A stretch of DNA of 30,444 bases from Gallibacter sp963634825 (lineage in GTDB: Bacteria; Bacillota; Clostridia; Peptostreptococcales; Anaerovoracaceae), in the NCBI GenBank assembly GCA_963634825.1, contig CAVHCP010000014.1, forward strand, positions 1 through 30,444, given 5' to 3'. Under the pieces are notes generated by a model. The model saw nothing but the letters and a program-made list of their open reading frames with translations. It was not told where the DNA came from and ran no database searches. The position numbers were made by a program, and so were the translations under genes. Of the stretch, positions 19,700 through 28,072 are shown one piece after another (within the stretch, counting starts at the first letter, position 1; each line of letters opens with the position of its first letter).

Positions 19700-19960
19700 A
19701 TGAAAAGACTGCTATACTTTCACGCTTCTTGGTGCAGACCGTGTCTGTTCGTGAGGCGTGAATTTTTAGTGCCAATAGAAAAAAAGCACAAAGATAAAAT
19801 AACATATATAGATGCACAAAACGAGCCAAGTCTTGCTAAAAAGTATAGAATAGAGCATTTGCCGACTACTATTATTTTAGATGGCGAAAAGGAAGTTTGG
19901 AGGCGTTTTGGAGGCTTTGATACTAAGGAGGTATTAAAGATATTAAATGATAAGAGTTAA
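19700..19960 (+). CDS. Thioredoxin-like protein
   Basis: 86 residues with the active site WCRPC (Cys12 and Cys15) after LYFHAS, and the cis-proline HLPTT (Pro55). A minimal thioredoxin fold that could reduce or form disulfides. GGGAGAG precedes the ATG. It overlaps the Prp-like gene by 14 bases. Being in the head operon it may act on structural cysteines, on the cysteine-rich products upstream, or keep the catalytic cysteine of Prp reduced; the last is my inference. Confidence 0.87.
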   Translation: MKRLLYFHASWCRPCLFVRREFLVPIEKKHKDKITYIDAQNEPSLAKKYRIEHLPTTIILDGEKEVWRRFGGFDTKEVLKILNDKS

Positions 19961-20246
19961 AGTAAAAAAGGACAGTGTGCAAATAAGCGGGCACGCAGGA
20001 TATGCACCGAAAGGAAGCGATATTGTTTGTGCCGGCGTGACGGCACTTTATCAGGGAACAGCTTCATACTTAATAGATTGTATGAAAGAGCCTTTAAAAA
20101 TCGAATCAGACGAAAAGACAAATACATATACAATACTAACAAAGGACTTATCAGAGAGTGGCAAACTCCTGATAGGTTCTTTTATTCATAGTCTTAAACT
20201 TATAGAAAAAGAGTTTCAAGACTATATAAAAATCGAGCAGGCGTGA
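19947..20246 (+). CDS. prp: Prp-family cysteine protease (phage copy)
   Basis: 99 residues. The signature GHAGYAPKGSDIVCAGVTAL gives the catalytic His16 and Cys28 with the right 12-residue spacing. In Firmicutes, Prp (YsxB) trims the N-terminal extension of ribosomal protein L27, and the same enzyme cuts the capsid and scaffold of staphylococcal phage 80alpha. Here the gene is in the phage, immediately before scaffold and capsid genes that start with a KLQLFA tag. It is translationally coupled to the thioredoxin gene. Confidence 0.9.
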   Translation: MIRVKVKKDSVQISGHAGYAPKGSDIVCAGVTALYQGTASYLIDCMKEPLKIESDEKTNTYTILTKDLSESGKLLIGSFIHSLKLIEKEFQDYIKIEQA

Positions 20247-20306
20247 ATCTCGTTAAAAGTTACGGCAAACTAAGCATTTATGTTTTAAAACTATATGGAG
20301 GGAAAA

Positions 20307-20930
20307 ATGGAAACATTAAAGAAATTACAGTTATTTGCTGAAGACGGACAGCAAACCGCAAACGAATCTGCAGAGCCTAATACTGACTCACCAAAAGGCG
20401 AACAGCAAACAGAGAAGCAAGCAGAGCCTAAGGCAGAGCTAAAGTATAGCGAAGAGGATATTGATAGAATAATCAATCAAAAGTTTGCAAAATGGAAAAA
20501 GGCAGAAGAGACAAGAATTAACGAAGCAGAAAAGCTTGCAAAAATGAATGCACAGCAAAAAGCAGAATACGAAAGCGAAAAGCTAAAAGAGGAGTTAAAC
20601 ATACTCAGAGCAGAAAAGGTAAAAGCAGAGCTAACAGCGCAAGCAAGAAGAATGCTATCAGAGTCAGACATCACGATAAATGACGAGCTATTGAACATTA
20701 TTGTCTCGGGCGATGCCGAAACGACAAAAAATTCGGTTGAAAACTTCAGCAAACTGTACAAAGAGGCATTACAGCAGGGTATTGCTAATGCACTAAAGGG
20801 GAATGCTCCAAAAAGCGGTACAAAAAGCGGAGCAATCTCAAAGGAAGAAATCTTGGCGGTAAAAGATAAAAACGAACGCCAAAGACTAATTAACGAAAAT
20901 ATCACACTATTTACAGGAGGTACAAAATGA
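20307..20930 (+). CDS. Capsid scaffold protein with N-terminal Prp-type tag
   Basis: 207 residues, highly charged and mostly helical or coiled coil (about 55-125), with a long polar N-terminus, as expected of a scaffold (gp46-like). It guides capsid assembly and is removed later. GGAGGG before the ATG at 20307 decides the start over an in-frame one at 20295. Residues 6-11 are KLQLFA, the presumed Prp site. It overlaps the capsid gene as ATGA. Confidence 0.9.
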   Translation: METLKKLQLFAEDGQQTANESAEPNTDSPKGEQQTEKQAEPKAELKYSEEDIDRIINQKFAKWKKAEETRINEAEKLAKMNAQQKAEYESEKLKEELNILRAEKVKAELTAQARRMLSESDITINDELLNIIVSGDAETTKNSVENFSKLYKEALQQGIANALKGNAPKSGTKSGAISKEEILAVKDKNERQRLINENITLFTGGTK

Positions 20931-21826
20931 AACTAAACAAATTACAGCTATTTGCAGCACCTGCAAACACAACAGTAAAAGCAGACCTTGAACCGGCAAT
21001 CTCAATTGATTTTACAACAAGAATTGCAAACAATATCAAAGAACTACAGGAAATTATCGGCGTAAGTGAGATGATACCTATGGCATCAGGTACAGACATT
21101 AAGATTTACAAGCTAACAAAGACTAACACACCATCACAGGTAGCAGAGGGCGAGACTATTCCGCTAACTAAAATCGAAAGAAAGCTTGCACAGACAATAT
21201 CTCTTTCACTTCTAAAGTACAGAAGAAACACAACTGCAGAAGCGATTCAAAAGGTTGGCAGAACAGTAGCAATAAATGCAACTGATGAAAAGCTAAAGAG
21301 CGAAGTACAAAAGGATATCAAAAAGACTTTCTATACAGCACTTGCAACAGGCACAGGCACAGCAGAGGGAAGCAATTTGCAGATACTACTTGCTAACTTA
21401 TGGGCAAAGCTTGAAGAAAAGTATGAGGATATGGATGTAGAACCTATCTTTTTCATTAACCCACAGGATGTTGCGGATTATCTTGGCACAGCACAGATAT
21501 CTACACAGTCTGCATTCGGATTTTCTTACATCGAAAACTTCCTCGGACTTGGTACTGCTATGATATCACCACAGGTTACAGCAAAGACAGTATATGCAAC
21601 AGCTAAGCAGAATCTAAACGGTGCTTATACTTCAGTAGGTGGCGATTTAGGAGCTACATTCAATGCTATTAGTGATGAAAGCGGACTAATTGGTATTACT
21701 CATAGCGTATCAACAGATAACGCTTCTATTGACACACTTATGCTATCGGGCGTAGCTTTCTACCCTGAATATGCAGACGGCGTGTTTAAGGGCACAATCA
21801 AAGCAACTACTACAGGAAATAACTAA
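20927..21826 (+). CDS. Major capsid protein (HK97 fold) with N-terminal Prp-type tag
   Basis: 299 residues. N-terminus MKLNKLQLFAAPANTT carries KLQLFA at 5-10. The remainder (ISIDFTTRIANNIKELQEII, MPMASGTDIKIY-like strand, FYTALATGTG, EPIFFINPQDVADYL, GITHSVSTDNASIDTLMLSG) has the pattern of phage 80alpha-type HK97 capsids. AGGAGG lies 6 bases upstream. By family knowledge it forms the icosahedral shell after cleavage. It overlaps the scaffold stop. Confidence 0.93.
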   Translation: MKLNKLQLFAAPANTTVKADLEPAISIDFTTRIANNIKELQEIIGVSEMIPMASGTDIKIYKLTKTNTPSQVAEGETIPLTKIERKLAQTISLSLLKYRRNTTAEAIQKVGRTVAINATDEKLKSEVQKDIKKTFYTALATGTGTAEGSNLQILLANLWAKLEEKYEDMDVEPIFFINPQDVADYLGTAQISTQSAFGFSYIENFLGLGTAMISPQVTAKTVYATAKQNLNGAYTSVGGDLGATFNAISDESGLIGITHSVSTDNASIDTLMLSGVAFYPEYADGVFKGTIKATTTGNN

Positions 21827-21837
21827 GGAGCAGTGAG

Positions 21838-22161
21838 ATGTTAGAGCGAATAAAATTAAGGCTTACAGGCGAAAGCGTATCTGATGACCTTCTTACAGAG
21901 CTTCTAACAACCATAAAAGACAGACTAATGATAAGGCTTGGGGTTTTGGAACTGCCTCAAGCCTTTGAGTCTGTAACAGTAGATGCAACAGTAAAAGCTT
22001 ATAGACGGTTATATTATGAGGGTATAACAAACGAAAATGTCGACAGCCTGTCAACTTCTTTTGTCGAGGATATTTTAAACGAGTACGCAGAGGAAATAGT
22101 GGCATATAAAGAAAGTCAAGCCAACAGCGGAAACAGCGAAAGAGTGGTGCATTTTATATGA
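21838..22161 (+). CDS. Head-tail connector (adaptor) protein
   Basis: 107 residues, helical, with DDLLTELLTTIKDRLMIRLG and VTVDATVKAYRRLYYEGITNENVDSLSTSF, typical of Phage_connect_1-like/gp6-type adaptors that sit under the portal. It follows the capsid gene and overlaps the next gene by 4 bases. Confidence 0.82.
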   Translation: MLERIKLRLTGESVSDDLLTELLTTIKDRLMIRLGVLELPQAFESVTVDATVKAYRRLYYEGITNENVDSLSTSFVEDILNEYAEEIVAYKESQANSGNSERVVHFI

Positions 22162-22460
22162 TATGGACAGAATGCATTTTGTATAAAAATATCCAAAACG
22201 GAACAGACGAGCTAAACAATCCGACATATGAGCTTACAGAGGTGTATAGAGCAAAGGCACGCTTTACTCCGTGGAGCGCAGAGCAAATGAGCCTTGAAGA
22301 CAGAGAAGTGACAAAGACAACAGAGCTTTACGCTCTGAAAGGGATTGATTTGCCAAAATGCGATTATGCGGAGATAGACGGCGTAATAAGAAAAGTCGAT
22401 AAGATAAGTAACTTATCTAAACGATATACAGTTTTACGAGTGCAAAATTATAAGGAGTAG
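22158..22460 (+). CDS. Head closure (stopper) protein
   Basis: 100 residues, beta-rich, with the usual head-closure features VYRAKARFTPWSAEQMSLEDREVTKT and the end CDYAEIDGVIRKVDKISN...TVLRV. It seals the neck after packaging. Position after the adaptor is standard for siphophages. Overlaps the adaptor (ATGA). Confidence 0.78.
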   Translation: MIWTECILYKNIQNGTDELNNPTYELTEVYRAKARFTPWSAEQMSLEDREVTKTTELYALKGIDLPKCDYAEIDGVIRKVDKISNLSKRYTVLRVQNYKE

Positions 22461-22464
22461 TCAG

Positions 22465-22815
22465 ATGTCTGTAAATGTAAAGATAACAGGAGTAGAAGCG
22501 TTGGTGCGCAAACTAAATGAGCTAAATCGCTTTGAAATGGATGCAATAAATAAAAAGCAGGCTACAGAGATACTCAATAAGGCACGCACATCTTATACAC
22601 CGGTAGACACAGGAGAGCTGAGGCTGTCATCGAGTATGAACTACCCTGTAGTTGGATACACAAAGGAGTATGCGCCACATGTCGAATATGGACACAGAAA
22701 CGCACGAGGCGGTGGGTATACGCAAGGGCAATACTTTCTTAAGGCGAATGTAATGCACCAACAAAAAATATACATTGACGATATAAAAGAGAGGTTAAAA
22801 CGATATGGCTTATAA
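22465..22815 (+). CDS. HK97 gp10-like neck or tail-completion protein
   Basis: 116 residues with KKQATEILNKARTSYTPVDTGELRLSSS (about 24-51) and the HVEYGHRNARGG segment, both typical of the HK97 gp10 family of neck or tail proteins. It overlaps the next gene by 11 bases. The exact neck role is not known for the family. Confidence 0.88.
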   Translation: MSVNVKITGVEALVRKLNELNRFEMDAINKKQATEILNKARTSYTPVDTGELRLSSSMNYPVVGYTKEYAPHVEYGHRNARGGGYTQGQYFLKANVMHQQKIYIDDIKERLKRYGL

Positions 22816-23215
22816 ACAGCTTGTGCTTACTGACATAGTAAGTGCAATACAACAAAAGATAGTAAAAAAGACAGGGCTAAAATGCTATGACTATGTAGAG
22901 AAAAATGCCAAAAGTCCGTTTTATTTCCTTGAGGTAGCAAGCCAGACATCGGCGAGCAATAAAACGATGTATGTGAATACTGTAAGCGTTATGATTCACT
23001 GTATAGCAGAAGCTAAAAACTCCTCTGCCGGCATCTATAAGCTGATAAATAATGTGCAAGAGGCTTTAACAGAAGACATAGAAATAAGCACGCCCTACAA
23101 ATTAGTATTGCAAACAGACGGAAGTTTGCAAACAATCAAAACAGATGAAACAGGAGAAAAGCACGCTATTATAGCCTATGATTTTCTAATCTGTTATGAC
23201 CATATTGAAAAATAG
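22805..23215 (+). CDS. Tail terminator / tail completion protein
   Basis: 136 residues. Helix DIVSAIQQKIVKKTG, strand SPFYFLEVASQTSASNK, then a core with TVSVMIHCIAEAKNSSAGIYKLINNVQEALTEDI, resembling tail-terminator-like proteins (DUF3168-like, tail component) that cap the tail tube. Located just before the major tail protein, as usual. Confidence 0.75.
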   Translation: MAYKQLVLTDIVSAIQQKIVKKTGLKCYDYVEKNAKSPFYFLEVASQTSASNKTMYVNTVSVMIHCIAEAKNSSAGIYKLINNVQEALTEDIEISTPYKLVLQTDGSLQTIKTDETGEKHAIIAYDFLICYDHIEK

Positions 23216-23225
23216 GAGGTAAAAA

Positions 23226-23780
23226 ATGAAAAAACTACAATTATTTGCAAATAGCTATGATAATAACAGCTATTGCGATTTTTCGGCTGCAAGCGCCGTA
23301 GCAGGCAAGGATATATTGCTTGCTATATGGAACACAGACGGTAGCAAATTGCTTGCTATAAGCGGACAGCAGGGATTAACAATTAACAGGTCTGCTGACA
23401 GCATAGAAGTAACAAGCAAGGACACAAAAGGAGGCTGGAAGTCAAAGATAGCAGGTATGAAAGAGTGGTCTATTGAAAACGACGGTTTTTATGTGCCAAG
23501 CGATGAATCGCACACACTACTTTCGACAGCTTTCGAAAATAGCGATCCGGTATGCATAAAGGTTGTTAATGCCAAAACGCAAAAAGGAATGTTTGGCGGA
23601 CTTGCTGTTATTACAGACTATCCGCTTGAAGCACCGTACGACGATAGTATGACTTACTCGTTAACACTTGAGGGTATGGGCGCTTTGGTGGATTTGCTTG
23701 TAAATCCGGTAACACCTGATACTATGCCGGACGGAACAGTAACAGCTACAACTACTTCAAATACTTCATCAAAATCATAG
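23226..23780 (+). CDS. Major tail protein with N-terminal Prp-type tag
   Basis: 184 residues, TP901-1/phi13-like tail tube protein: WNTDGSKLLAISGQQGLTIN, DSIEVTSKDTKGGWKSKIAG and EWSIENDGFYV are typical. It builds the non-contractile tail tube. The N-terminus is MKKLQLFANSYDNN, so it shares KLQLFA (residues 3-8) with scaffold and capsid. The end is Thr/Ser-rich. AGGAGG is upstream of the ATG. Location before the frameshifting chaperones fits. Confidence 0.92.
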   Translation: MKKLQLFANSYDNNSYCDFSAASAVAGKDILLAIWNTDGSKLLAISGQQGLTINRSADSIEVTSKDTKGGWKSKIAGMKEWSIENDGFYVPSDESHTLLSTAFENSDPVCIKVVNAKTQKGMFGGLAVITDYPLEAPYDDSMTYSLTLEGMGALVDLLVNPVTPDTMPDGTVTATTTSNTSSKS

Positions 23781-23792
23781 GAGGAATAGGCA

Positions 23793-24095
23793 ATGGAATT
23801 AAAAGGACAAACTTACGAGCTCAGATACGATATGAACGCAATTGAGGTTATAGAGGAAGCAACAGGCACACCGCTTATGGTAAATCTCGGAAAGAACAGT
23901 GCTCTAATCTCTTTGCGGGATTTAAAGCTTTTTGTTGCATATGGATTAAAGGATTCTGACGGTTCTGCCGTAGAGCAAGAAAAGGCAATAGATATAGCAA
24001 GCAAACTGATACAGGAAAAAGGATATACAGAAATATGCACTTGGGTATATAGCGCAATAGAGAGAGATTGTCCTTTTTTCTTCCAAGCCGTTTAG
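23793..24095 (+). CDS. Tail assembly chaperone, short form (gpG-like)
   Basis: 100 residues. N-terminal MELKGQTYELRYDMNAIEVIEEATG and IEKGYTEICTWVYSAIE-like helices match small tail chaperones of Firmicutes phages (about 100 residues). It ends at a TAG just after the slippery site; a -1 shift extends it to the long form. GGAGGAATAG precedes the start. It helps tape-measure assembly into the tail. Confidence 0.85.
   Translation: MELKGQTYELRYDMNAIEVIEEATGTPLMVNLGKNSALISLRDLKLFVAYGLKDSDGSAVEQEKAIDIASKLIQEKGYTEICTWVYSAIERDCPFFFQAV
24074..24080 (+). promoter_or_regulatory. Programmed -1 frameshift site TTTTTTC
   Basis: In the gpG frame the codons read TTT TTC with a preceding T, the canonical heptamer X XXY YYZ (T TTT TTC). 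The gpG stop follows 13 bases later, and the -1 frame is open for about 440 bases. Confidence 0.85.
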
Positions 24096-24517
24096 TTGAT
24101 TTTGAATACATACAAACAGAGGAAGATACAGAATACAGCGAAATAGCAAAGCCATATAGCAAGACTATAGACTTTGCTTTTTTTGCTGTAAACTTTGGAT
24201 ACTCTAAAGCGGACTATCAGGCGCTCACACCTAAAGAACGCTTGTTTATATATAAGGCGTGGGAACAGAAAAAGGTATCACTTACAAGCGATATCTATAA
24301 CGCAGTCTTTACAGCCTTTTATAATGTACAGCGTGGAAAGAAAAGAGCTCTTAAACTATTTAAAAAGAAGCAAAGGAAAATAGATAAGAACACTTTAGAT
24401 TTTAATCTAAAAACCATTCTTAAGGTTGAGGAAAAAGAAGGTAAAGGGTGGCTTGAGCAAGTCTATAAAGCTAACGGTATGCGATTTAAAAGAAAGGAGG
24501 AAAGCAATGGGGCTTGA
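24080..24517 (+). CDS. Tail assembly chaperone, frameshift extension (gpGT-like T part)
   Basis: The reading frame from about 24068 has no ATG and lacks its own ribosome site; it is read by -1 shifting from the short chaperone at 24074-24080, giving a fusion of about 241 residues. The T part (VDFEYIQTEEDTEYSEIAKP, then a basic end) resembles other T domains. The last residues overlap the tape-measure start. Treat 24080 as the point where the shifted frame begins. Confidence 0.82.
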   Translation, partial: LPSRLVDFEYIQTEEDTEYSEIAKPYSKTIDFAFFAVNFGYSKADYQALTPKERLFIYKAWEQKKVSLTSDIYNAVFTAFYNVQRGKKRALKLFKKKQRKIDKNTLDFNLKTILKVEEKEGKGWLEQVYKANGMRFKRKEESNGA

Positions 24518-27197
24518 TTATACTTTAGGCGTTGATATTACAGGCAATGCGGATGGCTTAAAAAACTCAATAGAAACAGCAAAGAAAGCCGTAAGTGATT
24601 TTGAGACAAAAACACAATCAATGTCAGAAAAGCTTGTAAGTATTGGCGACAAAATGACAAAAGTTGGGGCAAAATGGTCTCTTGCGCTCACTACTCCTAT
24701 TGTATATAGCACAAAAAAGATGATAACGGCAGCAAGCGACTATGAAGAGAATATCAACAAGATTGATGTTGCTTTTGGAAAAAGCGGAGACGCAGTCAAA
24801 AAATGGGGCGATACAGCGATAGAAAACTTCGGCTTATCGAAAAACCAAGCACTTGAGGCGGCCGCACTGTTTGGCGATATGGGCACGGCAATGGGACTAA
24901 CGCAGGCAGAGGCAGCGGAAATGTCTATATCTCTTGCTTCTCTTGCAGGCGATCTTGCTTCTTTTAAGAATGTGGGCGTTTCGCAGGTAATGACAGGTCT
25001 TAAAGGTGTGTTTACGGGCGAAACTGAATCCATAAAAGAGCTTGGTATTGTAATGACAGAAACTAACCTTTCTGAATTTGCAAGCAAGATTGGTAAAGTC
25101 TATAAAAATATGTCGCAGGCAGAAAAAGTACAACTTCGCTATAACTATGTTATGGCACAGAGTAAAAACGCAATCGGTGACTATAAAAGAACAGCTGACG
25201 GCACAGCTAACTCACTTCGTACCTTTCAGGGCAATATTGAAAATCTTGGTATCGCATTTGGCGAGGAGCTTTTGCCGGTTATAAATCCATTGATTGTCAA
25301 GGCGACAAACTTTGTCAAAAAGCTTGGAGGTATATCATCTGCAACAAAGCAAACTATCCTAAAGGTAGGGGGACTTGTTGCAGCAATGGGACCTCTAACG
25401 GTCATTTTTGGCAAAACGACAACCTTGATAGGTAAAGGGATACAAAGCTATCAAAAATTCACTACTGTCCTCAATACGGTGGGCACAAGAGCTGTAGAGG
25501 CAGGAGGAAAAATTTCAAAGCTTGGTTTCTTGGCTTCGGTGACACCTGCTCAAATAGGTGTTTGCGTAGGCGCTATCGGTGGGCTTGTATATATGTTCAA
25601 AAAAATGAGCGAGGGCGCACAAACAGCAACATCTAAAGCAAAGGATTTTGCTAAAAGTTGTACGGAGCGAGTATCGAGCGTACAAGCGGAGGCAAACCAG
25701 CTTGGCGTATTATATAATCGCCTTGAATATCTATCGGGGATTGAAAACAAGAATACCGCACAAAAAAAGTTGATGCAAAGCACGGTGGAACAGCTCAACA
25801 AAAGTGTTGACGGGTTGAACCTAAAATACGATGAAGAGACTGACAAACTTAATCAATCTACAGAAGCGATCAAGAAAAAGGTTGAGGCACGAAAACAGGA
25901 AATGTTGCAAGAAGCATATCTTGAGAATAGCGAAGAAGCCTTAAAGAAATATGCAAAATTGCAAGGCGAAACTGCAGACCTTGAAACACAGAGAGCCGAT
26001 GCACTTGATAAAGTCACAAATGCACTAAAAAACAATAGCAGTCTAACTGACTTCCACGGCGAAACGCTTGTGAAAGCGAAACAAGAGCTTGCAGAAATAA
26101 ACGCAAAAATCAGAGACAACGCAAGTGCAATGTGGGAAAGTATGAAGACTGCAACAAAGTATCAAAACCTTGCGACTATGCAGACTTCGGCTTGGAAAGA
26201 ACTCGGGCTTAATATTCCAAAAAGCCTTGCTCAGGGCATAAACGAGGGCAAATATGTTGTGCCACAGTCTGTAGAAGAGCTAAATGCTTTGGTGAAGTTT
26301 GACAGCGCAGTATCAAAAGCCGGTCTGAGTGGTTCTGCAATAACTAAACAGCTACAAGTGGCAATGGCAAATGGTACTGTCGGCGTACAGGAAGCCACAA
26401 CAAGGCTTAATAGCATTATTACTTTGCAACAGGCTGTAGATAAAGTCGGACTACAAGGAAATGAAATCATAGATAATTTATACTTGTCTATGGCAAATGG
26501 TACTATTGATGTTCAAACAGCTACGCAGAGGATAAATGATGTCATAACTTTTTGGCAAGCGGCAAAAAATGCAGGAGTTGAGGGCAAAGATGTTACAGAA
26601 GCACTTGCTATGGGAATTGCAAGTGGCGAAATAGATGCAAAAACTGCTGCAAAAAACCTATCCACAGCAACCAAGAAAAGTATTAAGCTCAAAGATGGAG
26701 GCTACAGCGAGGGAGAAAATCTCGGAAAAGGCGTAGCATCCGGTATGAAATCAAAGACGGTACTTGAGAAAATCGGCTCGGCGGCGCAATTTATCATTGA
26801 CAAAGCGAAAGGTGCGTTAAGAAAAGCCGGATTGATTAAATCCCCGTCACGCCTTATGAGAGACGAAGTCGGCATATACTTAACACAAGGTATTGCAGTT
26901 GGACAACTTAAAGCCATTGATGATGTCAGGAAGGCAAGCGAAAAGGTTATAAATGAAGCTCAGAAGGCTATGGCAAAACCAATAGGGACTGACTTCTCAT
27001 ATGTAGCTAACAGGAGTATAACGCAAGATGTAGCCTTGCGATATGCAAATAGTGGCATAAATCCTACTACAGGAGAAAGCGGAGCAACAAACGGCGGTAT
27101 CAATCAGACAATCAATATCTATCAACCGGTCAAAACACCGGCAGAAACTGCAAGAGCGATAAGAAAGCAAGCGACTTTCGGATTGGCAGGTGCATAA
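24507..27197 (+). CDS. Tape measure protein
   Basis: 896 residues; sets tail length and helps DNA ejection. GGAGG lies 7 bases before the ATG at 24507, so the longer upstream frame (start 24426) is not used. Typical features: N-terminal GVDITGNADGLKNSIETAKK, GDKMTKVGAKWSLALTTPIV, and long helical and coiled-coil stretches. About residues 590-740 carry two similar blocks (AMANGTVGVQEATTRLN and SMANGTIDVQTATQRIN). The end is NIYQPVKTPAETARAIRKQ. At about 0.15 nm per residue the tail would be near 130 nm. Confidence 0.93.
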   Translation: MGLDYTLGVDITGNADGLKNSIETAKKAVSDFETKTQSMSEKLVSIGDKMTKVGAKWSLALTTPIVYSTKKMITAASDYEENINKIDVAFGKSGDAVKKWGDTAIENFGLSKNQALEAAALFGDMGTAMGLTQAEAAEMSISLASLAGDLASFKNVGVSQVMTGLKGVFTGETESIKELGIVMTETNLSEFASKIGKVYKNMSQAEKVQLRYNYVMAQSKNAIGDYKRTADGTANSLRTFQGNIENLGIAFGEELLPVINPLIVKATNFVKKLGGISSATKQTILKVGGLVAAMGPLTVIFGKTTTLIGKGIQSYQKFTTVLNTVGTRAVEAGGKISKLGFLASVTPAQIGVCVGAIGGLVYMFKKMSEGAQTATSKAKDFAKSCTERVSSVQAEANQLGVLYNRLEYLSGIENKNTAQKKLMQSTVEQLNKSVDGLNLKYDEETDKLNQSTEAIKKKVEARKQEMLQEAYLENSEEALKKYAKLQGETADLETQRADALDKVTNALKNNSSLTDFHGETLVKAKQELAEINAKIRDNASAMWESMKTATKYQNLATMQTSAWKELGLNIPKSLAQGINEGKYVVPQSVEELNALVKFDSAVSKAGLSGSAITKQLQVAMANGTVGVQEATTRLNSIITLQQAVDKVGLQGNEIIDNLYLSMANGTIDVQTATQRINDVITFWQAAKNAGVEGKDVTEALAMGIASGEIDAKTAAKNLSTATKKSIKLKDGGYSEGENLGKGVASGMKSKTVLEKIGSAAQFIIDKAKGALRKAGLIKSPSRLMRDEVGIYLTQGIAVGQLKAIDDVRKASEKVINEAQKAMAKPIGTDFSYVANRSITQDVALRYANSGINPTTGESGATNGGINQTINIYQPVKTPAETARAIRKQATFGLAGA

Positions 27198-28072
27198 TGG
27201 AGTTACGAAATATAAAATTGAAAGCGACAAGAAGTGACGGGCAGATTTTCGAGTACCAAAATGACGACTGGATAATAACATCTCTTGACGGGCTTGACTT
27301 TCCGCCTGTAGAAATATTCAGAAGTAACAGAGGGTATGGCAACGGATCCATTATTACAGGCAAAAGAAAGACAGAACGAAATATAGATATTGTAACGCAC
27401 GGTCAATCTTGGCATACGAATGTAGCTGACAGGATCCAAGCGATAGCGTTTCACAACAACAATTATACTTTCGACTTGGAAGTAACATATATGGGAACAA
27501 CAAGAGTTGCTAAAAATTGCGAGCTTGACGGTGCAAAATGTCCGTTTGACAATATGTATCTCCCACTTGAGCTTACAGTCAGTTTTTTGTCGCCCGAATG
27601 TGATCTATTTGCAAACAATGAAGACCAAGCGACATTCACATCAACGACAGCACTTTGGCACGATACAAGAGTCTATACACAAAATGGCACGCTTGCTTTT
27701 GGTGTAATCGAAAAGAGTAGCGAAAAAGTAATAAATTATCTTGGAAGCGAAACAGCGCCAATTATAATCACCATAACAGCAACAGGCTATGTAGAAAATG
27801 TAATAGCAACACTTAATGGCATCCAAGTGAAAATCAAAGAAGAGCTGACGGAGGGCGATGTACTTGTAATCGACGCAGAGGAAAGAGTTATAAAGCTAAA
27901 CGGTCAAAACTGGGAACCACCAAGCGGAGCATACGGCGAGATTGCGTATATGAACCTTCCAAAATTCCAATTAGGCTATGGCGATAATGTGCTTAGTCTC
28001 ACCGACGGAAGTGGCGATTTTACAGGCTTTGAGGCAGAAGTTTCTTACACAGGAAGGTACGGTGGACTATGA
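27197..28072 (+). CDS. Distal tail protein (Dit-like)
   Basis: 291 residues. N-terminal LRNIKLKATRSDGQIFEYQNDD and LDFPPVEIFRSNRGYGNGSI, then HGQSWHTNVADRIQAIAFHNNNYTFDLEV, match siphovirus distal-tail proteins that join tube, tape measure and tip complex. Overlaps the tape measure stop by one base (TAATG) and the next start (ATGA). Confidence 0.87.
   Translation: MELRNIKLKATRSDGQIFEYQNDDWIITSLDGLDFPPVEIFRSNRGYGNGSIITGKRKTERNIDIVTHGQSWHTNVADRIQAIAFHNNNYTFDLEVTYMGTTRVAKNCELDGAKCPFDNMYLPLELTVSFLSPECDLFANNEDQATFTSTTALWHDTRVYTQNGTLAFGVIEKSSEKVINYLGSETAPIIITITATGYVENVIATLNGIQVKIKEELTEGDVLVIDAEERVIKLNGQNWEPPSGAYGEIAYMNLPKFQLGYGDNVLSLTDGSGDFTGFEAEVSYTGRYGGL

Noticed and set aside
24426..24506. Upstream extension of the tape-measure gene
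   Set aside because: The ATG at 24507 has a strong ribosome site, and the upstream 27 codons overlap the chaperone frame and have none.
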